64,000 bases of DNA, taken from Actinomadura coerulea (lineage in GTDB: Bacteria; Actinomycetota; Actinomycetes; Streptosporangiales; Streptosporangiaceae). A program made the position numbers and the translations under genes. The first letter of the stretch is position 1; each line of letters starts with the position of its first letter. The notes beneath the pieces were generated by a model. The model was given only the letters and a program-made list of their open reading frames with translations. It was not told the origin of the DNA and made no database searches. The DNA lies in contig NZ_JACHMQ010000001.1 of the NCBI RefSeq assembly GCF_014208105.1, positions 1,674,001 to 1,738,000 of the forward strand. Reading direction: 5' to 3'. Of the stretch, positions 1-7,233 are shown in pieces.

Positions 1-708
1 GGGCAGCTGGACTTCGCCCGCGAGGCCGACAGCCTGACGCGGCTGCGCGACAACCTGGCGCCCGTGCCCAGGGTGTGGGTTCCGCAGGTGCACCAGGCCG
101 AGTCGCGGCCGCGCTGCATCGTCATGGAGTTCATCCCGGACCTGGACGTGGGCGCCGCGGCGAAATGCCCGCCGGCGATGCGCAGGCGGTTCGCGGTGTC
201 GGCGCTGACGGCGATCTACCAGATGCTGTTCGTCGACGGCTTCGTGCACTGCGACATGCACCCGGGGAACCTCTACTTCACCCGCCAGGGGCAGGTCGTC
301 GTGCTCGACGCCGGGTTCAGCGTGCGGCTGACCGAGCGATTGCGCCGCCTGTTCGCCGAGTTCTTCATGAACATGTCCACCGGCCGGGGCCGCCGCTGCG
401 CCGAGATCGTCATCCAGAGCTCGGCGGGGGTGCGCGACGACGCAGACCTCGACGGCTTCATCGTCCGGATGGCCGACCTGGTCGAGCGCAGCCACGGACT
501 GCCGGCCAAGGAGTTCAGCCTGATCGCCTTCGCCACCGAGATGTTCGACCTGCAGCGCCGGTTCGGCATCCACGCGGCGCCCGAGCTGATCTTCCCGCTG
601 CTGTCCCTGCTCGTCATCGAGGGGACGATCCGCGAACTCGATCCGGAGATCGACTTCCAGGAGACCGCGAAGCCCGTCCTGAACCGCGGCCTGTTCGGCG
701 CCCGCTAG
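1..708 (+). CDS. UbiB/ABC1-type atypical kinase, C-terminal part (5' end outside window)
   Basis: The open frame runs in from base 1 and stops at the TAG ending at 708, so only the last ~235 residues are present. Visible kinase elements are the catalytic-loop motif HCDMHPGN followed by a metal-binding VLDAG, as in the ABC1/ADCK/UbiB family of atypical kinases or ATPases. The segment closely parallels the C-terminal half of the complete UbiB-like gene at 11563-12846, including FVHxDxHxGN, the LF(D/T)LQR(R/K) stretch and an EFIFPxLSL-like stretch. UbiB relatives assist isoprenoid-quinone metabolism at membranes; a role in enediyne biosynthesis is unknown. The two copies may be paralogues that arose within the locus. 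Family call is firm, function is not. Confidence 0.8.
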   Translation, partial: GQLDFAREADSLTRLRDNLAPVPRVWVPQVHQAESRPRCIVMEFIPDLDVGAAAKCPPAMRRRFAVSALTAIYQMLFVDGFVHCDMHPGNLYFTRQGQVVVLDAGFSVRLTERLRRLFAEFFMNMSTGRGRRCAEIVIQSSAGVRDDADLDGFIVRMADLVERSHGLPAKEFSLIAFATEMFDLQRRFGIHAAPELIFPLLSLLVIEGTIRELDPEIDFQETAKPVLNRGLFGAR

Positions 709-779
709 CTGTACTGGGTCATGAGGTTGGTGTCAGGCCCGGGCGCGCGCCCGGTCGCCGGCACGCGGCCGAGGCCGAG

Positions 780-789
780 TTATATAAGT
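780..789 (+). promoter_or_regulatory. Putative ArsR operator 1 (TTATATAAGT)
   Basis: TTATATAAGT lies just upstream of a TATTAT -10-like hexamer (794-799) and 16 bp before the GTG of the ArsR gene. The same 10-mer occurs at 3576-3585 and 41932-41941, before the two ABC transporter units. Seen in sequence; binding by the ArsR protein is inferred. Confidence 0.5.
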
Positions 790-805
790 TTGCTATTATT
801 AATTC

Positions 806-1165
806 GTGCACGCGTTCGATGTTCTCGGCGATCCGGTCCGCCGCCGCATCCTGGAGCTGCTGTCCGGTGGCGGACACTCCTCCGGGGAGATCTGCGCCGT
901 CATCCAGGACGAGTTCGGGATCTCCCAGCCGGCGGTGTCGCAGCACCTGAAGGTGCTGCGCGACCACGGGTTCGCCTCGGTCCGGGCCGAGGGGACGAGG
1001 CGGCTCTACGCGATCGACCCCGCGCCCCTGCGCGAGGTCGACACGTGGCTGGAGCAGTTCCGCCGGTTCTGGTCCCAGCCCCTCGACGCCCTGGCCACGG
1101 AGGTCGCCAGGGGCCGGCGCGAGGCCCGCGGCACGGTGGGGGACCAGGCGCCGCGAAAGGCGTGA
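806..1165 (+). CDS. ArsR-family winged-helix transcriptional regulator
   Basis: A 119-residue protein with the ArsR fold: LGDPVRRRILELL at the N-terminus, then a recognition helix region SQPAVSQHLKVLRDHG at about residues 37-52 and a wing with GTRRLYAID. No metal-binding ELCVCDL motif is seen, so it is probably a non-metal sensor. The GTG start at 806 follows the TATTAT -10-like hexamer (794-799) by 6 bp and has no Shine-Dalgarno sequence, so the transcript is likely leaderless. The TTATATAAGT palindrome between -35 and -10 suggests autorepression; identical sites precede both ABC transporter units. It faces a glycosyltransferase gene tail to tail. Confidence 0.85.
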   Translation: MHAFDVLGDPVRRRILELLSGGGHSSGEICAVIQDEFGISQPAVSQHLKVLRDHGFASVRAEGTRRLYAIDPAPLREVDTWLEQFRRFWSQPLDALATEVARGRREARGTVGDQAPRKA

Positions 1166-1180
1166 AACCGCCGGACCGCC

Positions 1181-1215
1181 CGCCCGCCCGTTCCGGGGCC
1201 GGCGACGGGCGGGCG
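1181..1215. terminator. Bidirectional hairpin terminator
   Basis: Perfect 10-bp stem CGCCCGCCCG / CGGGCGGGCG (1181-1190 and 1206-1215) with a 15-nt loop, lying between the converging ArsR and glycosyltransferase genes. Confidence 0.7.
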
Positions 1216-1225
1216 AGCGGACGGG

Positions 1226-2377
1226 CTACAGGCGCGCGACCAGGCCGGACAGCTCGGCGGCGACCGCCGTGGGCGACGGCAGGCCCGCGACCTCGGTGTG
1301 GACCTCGGCGGTCGCCGTCCGCAGCGTCCCGTCCTCCAGCAGGCGCTCCAGCATCGTCGCGGTGATCTCCTCCGCGGGCGCCGTGAGGCCGATGCCCCGG
1401 TCGCGCACGTCCTGCCCGATGGCTTCCGAGGCCACGTCCTGCGGGTCCAGGGCGACCATCTGGGGGATGCCGGCCTCGACCGCGGACATGACGGTGTTGG
1501 CGCCGCCGTGGTGCACGACCGCCGAGCACGTCCGGAACAGCTCGCCGAAGGGGACCCAGCCGTCGGCGGGCCGGACGTTCGGCGGCAGCGTCCCCAGGGC
1601 GGAGGTGTCGACGTTGCCGAGCGCGAGCACGAAGTCGGCGTCGACCTTCGACGCGGCCTCGATGACCGGCGGCAGGGTGCCGAGGCCGAAGAACCTGGCC
1701 GAGAAGCCGCCGCCGAGCGAGAGCACGACTCTCGGCCGCTGCGGCCGCTCCCGCCACAGCCCGCCGAGGACGCCGCCGCCGTCGTAGGAGTGCCCGCCCA
1801 TGAACCCGCCCTCGGGCCTGGCGTGCAGCATGCTCGGCGGCAGCCGCTCCAGGATCATCGCGGGCCGCGGGATGGCCGGAACCCCGTACTCCTCGCACAG
1901 GTCCGACAGCAGTCCGGCCGTCAGCTGGTGGGTCCGCCCGGTGGTGAAGGGCCCCAGGTTCCGCTGGACGGCCGGGACGCCGAGCCTGGCCGCCGCCATC
2001 GCCCCGACCGTGGTCGTCTGCTCGTAGACGACGAGGTCCGGGCGCCACTGGTCGACCACCTCCATGGTCCCGGGGACCAGCGGCCGGTTGAACCCGGCGA
2101 ACATGGGCGCCCGGGGGGAGATGTCCCTGTCCGGCCCGACGCTCCGGAACCACGTCTCCGCGAACCCGGGATCGTCCTCGAGTACCTTCTGCGCGATCGT
2201 CACGGCGCTGTAGCCCGGCGCCACGTCGACCACGGGCAGCCCTGCCCCGGCCGCCCACTCGGGGCGCTCCGCGAGCGCCACGAGCACCTCGTGGCCCGCG
2301 GAGCGGAAGGCCCATGCCAGGGGCACGAGCGTGAAGACGTGGCCGGCCGCGGGAACGGAGATGAACAGCACGCGCAT
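1226..2377 (-). CDS. Family 1 glycosyltransferase (antibiotic type, GT-B)
   Basis: 383 residues with the GT-B pattern of natural-product glycosyltransferases: N-terminal MRVLFISVPAAGHVFTLVPLAWAF carries the acceptor-side GH motif, and the C-terminal half has LFRTCSAVVHHGGANTVMSAVEAGIPQM, the HHGG nucleotide-sugar binding signature. The ATG at 2377 is preceded by GGGAGG with suitable spacing. It resembles the glycosyltransferase at 48284-49417 (shared LAWAFR(S/T)AGHEV), so the two are probably paralogues. It is one of four such enzymes here, matching a product with about four glycosylation steps. Acceptor and donor cannot be deduced. Box 2448-2465 lies in its promoter, shared with the divergent AHSA1-type gene. 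Confidence 0.9.
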   Translation of the reverse strand: MRVLFISVPAAGHVFTLVPLAWAFRSAGHEVLVALAERPEWAAGAGLPVVDVAPGYSAVTIAQKVLEDDPGFAETWFRSVGPDRDISPRAPMFAGFNRPLVPGTMEVVDQWRPDLVVYEQTTTVGAMAAARLGVPAVQRNLGPFTTGRTHQLTAGLLSDLCEEYGVPAIPRPAMILERLPPSMLHARPEGGFMGGHSYDGGGVLGGLWRERPQRPRVVLSLGGGFSARFFGLGTLPPVIEAASKVDADFVLALGNVDTSALGTLPPNVRPADGWVPFGELFRTCSAVVHHGGANTVMSAVEAGIPQMVALDPQDVASEAIGQDVRDRGIGLTAPAEEITATMLERLLEDGTLRTATAEVHTEVAGLPSPTAVAAELSGLVARL

Positions 2378-2447
2378 GGTGGGATCCTCCCGAGGGCAGG
2401 GACCGAGCGCCGGCGAGGCGTTCCCCGGTCTACTCCTGCAGGAGATT

Positions 2448-2465
2448 ACTATATATAGTTCAAGT
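2448..2465 (-). promoter_or_regulatory. 18-bp pathway box
   Basis: Minus-strand ACTTGAACTATATATAGT, a near-consensus copy of the dyad ACT(T/A)nA-N7-(A/G)TAG(C/T). It lies between the divergent glycosyltransferase and AHSA1-type resistance candidate. TATAGT may also act as the -10 for the minus-strand gene. Confidence 0.6.
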
Positions 2466-2487
2466 GTCTAGCGAGCTGGAGGGGTTC

Positions 2488-2943
2488 GTGACGCCGCCGA
2501 TCTGCCCGCCCGACCTGTCGGCCAGGCCGTACCGCGCGATCGTGGACCATGCCGCGGACGCGCCCGCCGGCGCGGTGTTCCGCGCCTGGACGGAGCGGTT
2601 CGACCGGTGGTTCGCCGAGCCGGGTGAGATCGTGATGAGGGCCGAGGTCGACGAGCCCTACTTCTTCCAGACGTTCCACGAGGGGCGGAGGCATCCGCAC
2701 TACGGCCGGTTCCTGAGGGTCGTCCCGGACCGGCTGATCGAACTCACCTGGCTCAACGAGGCGGGTACCCGCGGGGTCGAGACGGTGCTGACCGTCGAGC
2801 TGGCACCGCGCCCCGGCGGCACCCTGCTGCACCTGACGCACGCGGGCTTCCCGGACGACAGGACGAGGGAAGAGCACGAGACCGCGTGGAGATCGATTCT
2901 CCTGAACCGCCTCGATCCCGTGCTGCGGGAGGGGCGGGCCTGA
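2488..2943 (+). CDS. SRPBCC/AHSA1 (START-like) protein, CalC-like self-resistance candidate
   Basis: About 151 residues from GTG 2488, chosen because GGAGGGG (2478-2484) sits just before it; an upstream in-frame GTG at 2464 is possible. The protein has the activator-of-Hsp90/START-like pattern: IVDHAADAPAGAVFRAWTER at the start, GRFLRVVPDRLIELTW in the middle and HLTHAGFPD...W at the end, with VELAPRPGGTLL forming a typical strand pair. CalC, the self-sacrifice protein of calicheamicin producers, belongs to the same fold and is cleaved by the activated enediyne. Fold assignment is solid; a self-resistance role is inferred from context. Alternatives are a cyclase or lipid-binding protein. Confidence 0.75.
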   Translation: MTPPICPPDLSARPYRAIVDHAADAPAGAVFRAWTERFDRWFAEPGEIVMRAEVDEPYFFQTFHEGRRHPHYGRFLRVVPDRLIELTWLNEAGTRGVETVLTVELAPRPGGTLLHLTHAGFPDDRTREEHETAWRSILLNRLDPVLREGRA

Positions 2944-2990
2944 CCGGTGGCGACGCGCGCCGCGCGTCCCCGATCCGAGGAGTGTTCCGC

Positions 2991-3479
2991 ATGGCCACTG
3001 CAGAAGAGTACGAGGCGCTCTTCAAAGCTTTCGACCACGACGGCGACGGCGTCATCGAACAGGCCGACGTCGACCTGCTCGTGCAGCGGTGGTGCCGCGC
3101 GCTGCACGTACCGCCCGGCTCGCCCCAGTGGCTGGCGATAACGCGGCCGTCCAACAGGCTGTGGCAGCGGTTGGAGGGGACCGTCGACGAGCCCGGGGAC
3201 AAGAAGGTGACCAGGCGGGAGTGGGTCGACTCCCACGAGCAGCCGGGCTTCATCGAGGACGTCGCCATCCCCTGGGGCGTCGCGGTGTTCGACATGGGCG
3301 CGGACGCCGACAGGCGAGTGTCCCTCCAGGTGTGGATGACGACCCATTCGGCGACGGGCTACCCGCAGATGGAGAGCCTGGAGGGGTTCCAGCGGCTCGA
3401 CGAGGACGGGGACGGCTACCTCGACAGGGACCCCTTCGTGAAGTACATCGAGGACTTCTACCACCGGGACGGCGCCTGA
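2991..3479 (+). CDS. EF-hand calcium-binding protein
   Basis: 162 residues from ATG 2991 (GAGGAG 8 nt upstream; the frame is open further 5' but without a better start). Two canonical EF-hand loops are visible: DHDGDGVIEQAD near residue 18 and DEDGDGYLDRD near residue 138. Regions around residues 64 and 100 look like degenerate hands, which fits the sarcoplasmic calcium-binding/calexcitin-like arrangement known from actinomycetes. No signal peptide, so cytoplasmic. It directly follows the AHSA1-type gene and probably shares its transcript. Its role in the locus is unknown. The stop lies in the first unit of a 16-bp tandem repeat. Confidence 0.85.
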   Translation: MATAEEYEALFKAFDHDGDGVIEQADVDLLVQRWCRALHVPPGSPQWLAITRPSNRLWQRLEGTVDEPGDKKVTRREWVDSHEQPGFIEDVAIPWGVAVFDMGADADRRVSLQVWMTTHSATGYPQMESLEGFQRLDEDGDGYLDRDPFVKYIEDFYHRDGA

Positions 3480-3528
3480 CCGGGACGGCGCCTGACCGGG
3501 ACGGCGCCTGACCGGGACGGCGCCTGAC
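3465..3528 (+). repeat. Four perfect tandem copies of a 16-bp unit
   Basis: The unit CGGGACGGCGCCTGAC occurs at 3465, 3481, 3497 and 3513 without a mismatch. The first copy encodes the last residues (RDGA) and stop of the EF-hand protein; the others lie in the 3' untranslated region. Each unit contains the GGCGCC palindrome. Likely replication slippage. Confidence 0.95.
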
Positions 3529-3575
3529 CGGTCCGGCGGCGGGTCCGCGGGGCGGGGCAGGTCATTAGACTTGCC

Positions 3576-3585
3576 TTATATAAGT
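3576..3585 (+). promoter_or_regulatory. Putative ArsR operator 2 (TTATATAAGT)
   Basis: CTTATATAAG (3575-3584) is a perfect 10-bp palindrome and shares TTATATAAGT with the sites before the ArsR gene and the ABC ATPase gene. A TATTAT hexamer follows at 3594-3599. It lies upstream of the permease at 3641. Confidence 0.55.
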
Positions 3586-3640
3586 TGCGGGTTTATTATT
3601 TGCCCTGACTGCTCGAGCGCGGAGTGAGGAGGCGGGCGAG

Positions 3641-4477
3641 ATGACGACGTCCCAGCCGGTGGCGGGCGAGAGAGTGCGCGGACCCCTGCTGGCGCCCGGC
3701 GAGCGCCCGCCGAGGGCGGGCGTGCTCTCGGCGTCGCTGACCTTCGCGTCCCGCTCGCTCCTGAAGATCAAGCGGGCCCCCGAGGGGCTGTTCGGCGCCC
3801 TGCTCCAGGCGGTCATGTTCACCCTGCTCTTCACCTACTTGTTCGGCGGGGCGATCGCGGGGTCGCCCGGTGAGTACCTGGACTTCTTCCTGCCCGGGGT
3901 CTCGGTCATCGCGGTCGTGCTCGCGAGCATGAACACCGGGTTCGTGCTGAACGTGGACATCGACCAGGGGGTGTTCGACCGGGTGCGGTCGCTGCCGGTG
4001 TGGCAGTCGTCGGTGCTGGTCGGGGCGATGCTGGGGGACGTGGTCCGGTACGCGGTGGCGTCGGTCGTGCCTCTGATGCTGGGGCTGGCGCTGGGGTTCC
4101 GCCCGGACGGCGGCGTGGGCGGCGTGGTGCTGGCGCTGCTGTTCCTCCAGCTGTTCGCCTTCAGCCTCGCCTGGATCTGGGCCCTGGTCGGCGTCGCGGT
4201 GCGGACGGCGGCGTCGGCGCAGATGCTCATCATCACGCTGGACTCGGTCCTGCTGTTCGGCAGCAACATCATCGCCCCGCGCGAGACCATGCCGTCGTGG
4301 CTGCAGACCGTCATCGGGTTCAACCCGATCACGCACGCGGCGACGGCCGTGCGCGGGCTGATGCAGGGCACCGAGACCGCGGGCCAGATGGGCCGGGCGT
4401 TCCTGGCCTGCGCGATCCTCGTCGCGGTCTTCGCGCCGCTCACGGCGTACGCGTACGCGCGGCGCGGCCGCGGCTAG
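3641..4477 (+). CDS. ABC-2 type drug-export permease (DrrB-like)
   Basis: 278 residues with the six-helix ABC-2 pattern: AVMFTLLFTYLFGGAI, FFLPGVSVIAVVLA, then FDRVRSLPVW, the conserved loop of DrrB-type permeases, followed by three more hydrophobic segments. Start ATG 3641 has GAGGAGG upstream. No ATPase gene is adjacent; the only ATPase in the window is at 40860-41879 beside a second, closely related permease. A 217-bp segment (3961-4177) is almost identical to that gene, while the flanks differ, so the pair shows recent recombination. The substrate is presumably the enediyne or an intermediate (inference). Confidence 0.88.
   Translation: MTTSQPVAGERVRGPLLAPGERPPRAGVLSASLTFASRSLLKIKRAPEGLFGALLQAVMFTLLFTYLFGGAIAGSPGEYLDFFLPGVSVIAVVLASMNTGFVLNVDIDQGVFDRVRSLPVWQSSVLVGAMLGDVVRYAVASVVPLMLGLALGFRPDGGVGGVVLALLFLQLFAFSLAWIWALVGVAVRTAASAQMLIITLDSVLLFGSNIIAPRETMPSWLQTVIGFNPITHAATAVRGLMQGTETAGQMGRAFLACAILVAVFAPLTAYAYARRGRG
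3961..4177 (+). repeat. Long inverted repeat copy 1 (gene-conversion tract with 40316-40532)
   Basis: Reading base by base, 3961-4177 matches the reverse complement of 40316-40532 at 215 of 217 positions (differences at 4076 and 4163). Outside the tract the two permease genes diverge clearly. This is typical of gene conversion. Confidence 0.9.
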
Positions 4478-4492
4478 CGTCGGCGGGCTTAT

Positions 4493-4510
4493 GCTACTTT
4501 AATTTAAAGT
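4493..4510 (-). promoter_or_regulatory. 18-bp pathway box with an extra palindrome
   Basis: Minus-strand ACTTTAAATTAAAGTAGC fits the pathway box. On its own ACTTTAA-T-TTAAAGT (4496-4510) is a 7-bp-arm perfect inverted repeat. Upstream of the N-acetyltransferase. Confidence 0.5.
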
Positions 4511-4560
4511 GATCTCGGTGGAGCGGTGGCGCGACCGCACCCGGTTGCGGACGGAGGGTC

Positions 4561-5481
4561 ATGGCCGGCGAGCACACATCGGATTCCGCGCCCGTCACCG
4601 AGGAGCCCGGCGGGCCCCGGTACGTCGCCGCCTACCTGGAGCGCCTCGGCATCGGCGACCCGGGCGAGCCCTCGCTCGGCGGACTCTTCGCACTGCACCG
4701 GGCCCACGTCGAGCGGGTGCCCTACGAAGTGCTGGAGATCCAGCTGGGGCGGCCGACCACCGCCGACCCGCGTTACGCGGCCGGTCAGGTGCTGAAGGGA
4801 CGCGGCGGGTACTGCGTGCAGCTCAACGGCGCGTTCTCCACTCTGCTGGGCGCGCTCGGATACGACGTCACCTGGCACCGGGCCGGCGTGCACGCCGCCC
4901 GGAAGCTGCCGCCGGTCGGCCCGGCCGAACCGGCTCCGCACCTGGTTCTCACCGTCAGCATCGGCGGCGAGGACTGGATGGTGGACGTCGGCCTCGGCGA
5001 CGGCCTGCACGAGCCGCTGCCGCTGCGCCCGGGGGCGTACCGCCAGGGGCCGTTCACCTTCCACCTGAGCCCCTCGCGGTTCGAGTCCGGCGGCTGGCGC
5101 TTCGACCACGACCGCGGCGGCGCGATCGCCGGGCTCGACTTCTCCACGGCGCCCGCCGGCCCGGCGGACTTCGCCGAGTGGCACCCCTACCTGGCGACCG
5201 ACCCCGAGTCGCGCCTGGTGCGGACGGTCGCGGTCATGCGGCGCGACGCGGTGAGCGTCGACGGCCTCACGGGATGCATGCTGCGGCACGTCGACGACTC
5301 CGGCACGACGACCAGGGAGCTCGGTACCTCCGAGGAGTGGTACGAGGCGCTCGCCGAGGTCTTCGGTCTCCCGCTGGCGGATGTTGGCCCGCGGGAGCGG
5401 ACCGCGTTGTGGGAGAAGGTCCGGGGCGCCCACGAGGCCTGGCTCGAGGCGAGGGCCCGGCGGTCCGCCGCCCGGGCCTGA
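4561..5481 (+). CDS. Arylamine N-acetyltransferase family protein
   Basis: 306 residues with the NAT Cys-His-Asp triad: Cys85 in GRGGYCVQLN, His127 in APHLVLTV and Asp142 in WMVDVGLGDG. The YLERLGIGDPGEPSL...LHRAHVERVPYE N-terminus is typical. Start ATG 4561 follows GGAGGG. Members acetylate arylamines from acetyl-CoA, and in antibiotic loci they can act as amide synthases (RifF type). Here it might acylate an amino group or an aryl unit of the product, or detoxify; the sequence does not decide. It converges on rmlA with a hairpin between them. Confidence 0.88.
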   Translation: MAGEHTSDSAPVTEEPGGPRYVAAYLERLGIGDPGEPSLGGLFALHRAHVERVPYEVLEIQLGRPTTADPRYAAGQVLKGRGGYCVQLNGAFSTLLGALGYDVTWHRAGVHAARKLPPVGPAEPAPHLVLTVSIGGEDWMVDVGLGDGLHEPLPLRPGAYRQGPFTFHLSPSRFESGGWRFDHDRGGAIAGLDFSTAPAGPADFAEWHPYLATDPESRLVRTVAVMRRDAVSVDGLTGCMLRHVDDSGTTTRELGTSEEWYEALAEVFGLPLADVGPRERTALWEKVRGAHEAWLEARARRSAARA

Positions 5482-5508
5482 GAGCACGGCCCGAGCCCGC
5501 GAACACCG

Positions 5509-5535
5509 GCCCGGCCCAGCGCGCGTCGGCCGGGC
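5509..5535. terminator. Bidirectional hairpin terminator
   Basis: Stem GCCCGGCC / GGCCGGGC (5509-5516, 5528-5535) with an 11-nt loop between the converging N-acetyltransferase and rmlA genes; the right arm reaches the rmlA stop codon. Confidence 0.65.
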
Positions 5536-6590
5536 TAGGCCGGAATCTCGACGCGCGCGTCGTCGCCGATCACCAGCCTGGGGCGGGCCGAGGCGCTCAC
5601 GCTGGCGTTGCGGCCGATGATCGAGTCGTGCAGCCCGGCGAGGCCGGAGACGGACGCGTTGTCGAGGACGATGGAGCCGGCCACGCCGGCGCGCCGCAGG
5701 ACGCAGCCCCGGCCGATCGACGTGCGGGGGCCGATGTGGCTGTCCTCGATGATCGAGTCCGCGCCGACGATCACGGGGCCCTCGATGCGGGAGCGCACGA
5801 CCCGCGCTCCGGCCTCGACGACGACCGCGCCGTCGACCACGCAGTCCGCGCCGACCTCACCGGCGATCCGGGGCTCCAGCGACTCCAGGAGCCGGCGGTT
5901 GCAGTCCAGGACGTCCTCCGCGCGGCCGGTGTCCTTCCAGTAGCCTCCGTACTCGCTGGCCCGCACGTCCGCGCCCCGGGCCACCAGCCACTGGACGGCG
6001 TCCGTGATCTCGAGCTCCCCCCGCGCGCTCGGCTCGATCGACGCCACCGCCTCGTGGACGGCCGGGGTGAAGAAGTACACCCCGATCAGTCCGAGGTCGC
6101 TGCGGGGCTCCTCCGGCTTCTCCACCAGCCGCTCGACCCGGCCCTCGACGTCCAGCTCCACCACCCCGAAGGCGCGCGGGTCCGCCACCTTGTGCACCAG
6201 CACCTGGGCGTCGGGCCGCCGCGCGGCGAAGTCCTCGGCGATGTCGGCGACGCCCTGGGGCAGCATGTTGTCGCCCAGGTACATCACGAAGTCGTCGTCG
6301 CCCAGGAACGGGCGGGCCAGAAGTACGCAGTGCGCCAGACCCAGCGGCCTCTCCTGGTGGATGTAGGTCACCCGCGCGCCGAAACGGGAGCCGTCACCCG
6401 CGAAATCGATGATCTCCTGGGCGCGGTCGCCGACGATGATGCCGATCTCCGTGACGCCGAGGGCGCGGATGTTGGCGAGGACGTACTCCAGGACCGGCCT
6501 GTTGGCGATCGGCATCAGCTGCTTGGCCATGGAGTGGCTGAACGGACGCAGCCGCATTCCCGATCCACCCGACAGCACCAGAGCTTTCAT
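5535..6590 (-). CDS. rmlA: Glucose-1-phosphate thymidylyltransferase
   Basis: 351 residues. The N-terminal nucleotidyltransferase signature is MKALVLSGGSGMRLRPFSHSMAKQLMPIANRP, and YLGDNMLPQG supplies a metal-binding Asp. The C-terminal ~110 residues form a left-handed beta-helix with IxGPVIVGAD and SHIGPRTSIG hexapeptides, the long form found in antibiotic loci rather than the short housekeeping RmlA. It makes dTDP-glucose from glucose-1-phosphate and dTTP, the entry point for the deoxysugars (with rmlB at 32953-33966). It is last in the apparent operon FkbM-methyltransferase, rmlC-like, rmlA; only 11 bases separate it from the rmlC-like gene. Confidence 0.93.
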   Translation of the reverse strand: MKALVLSGGSGMRLRPFSHSMAKQLMPIANRPVLEYVLANIRALGVTEIGIIVGDRAQEIIDFAGDGSRFGARVTYIHQERPLGLAHCVLLARPFLGDDDFVMYLGDNMLPQGVADIAEDFAARRPDAQVLVHKVADPRAFGVVELDVEGRVERLVEKPEEPRSDLGLIGVYFFTPAVHEAVASIEPSARGELEITDAVQWLVARGADVRASEYGGYWKDTGRAEDVLDCNRRLLESLEPRIAGEVGADCVVDGAVVVEAGARVVRSRIEGPVIVGADSIIEDSHIGPRTSIGRGCVLRRAGVAGSIVLDNASVSGLAGLHDSIIGRNASVSASARPRLVIGDDARVEIPA

Positions 6591-6601
6591 CGGTTGCTTC
6601 C

Positions 6602-7195
6602 TCACAGGCGCGTAGAAGGAGCGCCGGCCTCCCGCCAAGGGGACAGGAGGCCGGCGGAGACGGTTTCGGCCAGGGTGGGCGCCGCCGCGTCCCCGTCGGA
6701 GAGCAGCGGGGGCTCCGTGATGCCCCAGGGCAGCGCGAGATCGGGGTCCAGCGGGTCGATGGAGATCTGGGCTTCGGGCGCGTAGGTGCTGGACAGCGCG
6801 TAGCAGACGCATGTGTCGTCGGCGAGTGCCAGGAAGGCGTGACCGGCGCCTTCGGGGATGTAGACGCTCCGGCCCGATCCGGCGTACAGCTCGTTGACCG
6901 CGTGGTGCCCGAAGGCGGGGGAGCCGATCCGCAGATCGACCACGATGTCGCGTACCGCGCCGCTGACGCAGGTGACGTATTTGGCCTGCCCGGGCGGGAC
7001 GGCCACGCCGCGGATGCCGCGGAGCGTGTTGCGCCGCGACGTGGAACAGTTGATCTGACGCGGGACGAAGGGGCGCCCCAGCGCGGCCTCCAGGACGTCG
7101 GCGCGCATGGCCTCGAAGAAGCCGCCCCGCCGGTCCGAGTTGTGGTCGGACGTGAAGAGGTAGGCCCCGGGAACGGCCGTCTCACTGACGCGCAT
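6602..7195 (-). CDS. RmlC-like NDP-sugar epimerase/isomerase with altered catalytic His
   Basis: 197 residues of the dTDP-4-dehydrorhamnose 3,5-epimerase cupin family: NTLRGIRGVAVPPGQAKYV, VRDIVVDLRIGSPAFG and VYIPEGAGHAFLAL are typical. In standard RmlC enzymes the first stretch reads RG(L/I)H, with the His as catalytic base; here that position is Arg62, while Lys72 of the motif is kept. That suggests a changed reaction, an epimerase using another base, or an inactive protein. The upstream neighbour in the operon is an FkbM methyltransferase and the downstream one rmlA, so the substrate is probably a dTDP-4-keto-6-deoxysugar. Confidence 0.85.
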   Translation of the reverse strand: MRVSETAVPGAYLFTSDHNSDRRGGFFEAMRADVLEAALGRPFVPRQINCSTSRRNTLRGIRGVAVPPGQAKYVTCVSGAVRDIVVDLRIGSPAFGHHAVNELYAGSGRSVYIPEGAGHAFLALADDTCVCYALSSTYAPEAQISIDPLDPDLALPWGITEPPLLSDGDAAAPTLAETVSAGLLSPWREAGAPSTRL

Positions 7196-7233
7196 GGTGC
7201 GCCGATCGTGGCAGTCGCATGGCGGGGCCGTCC

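Noticed and set aside
3465..3528. Tandem repeats as a CRISPR array
   Set aside because: The units are directly adjacent without spacers, 16 bp long, and no cas gene is present.
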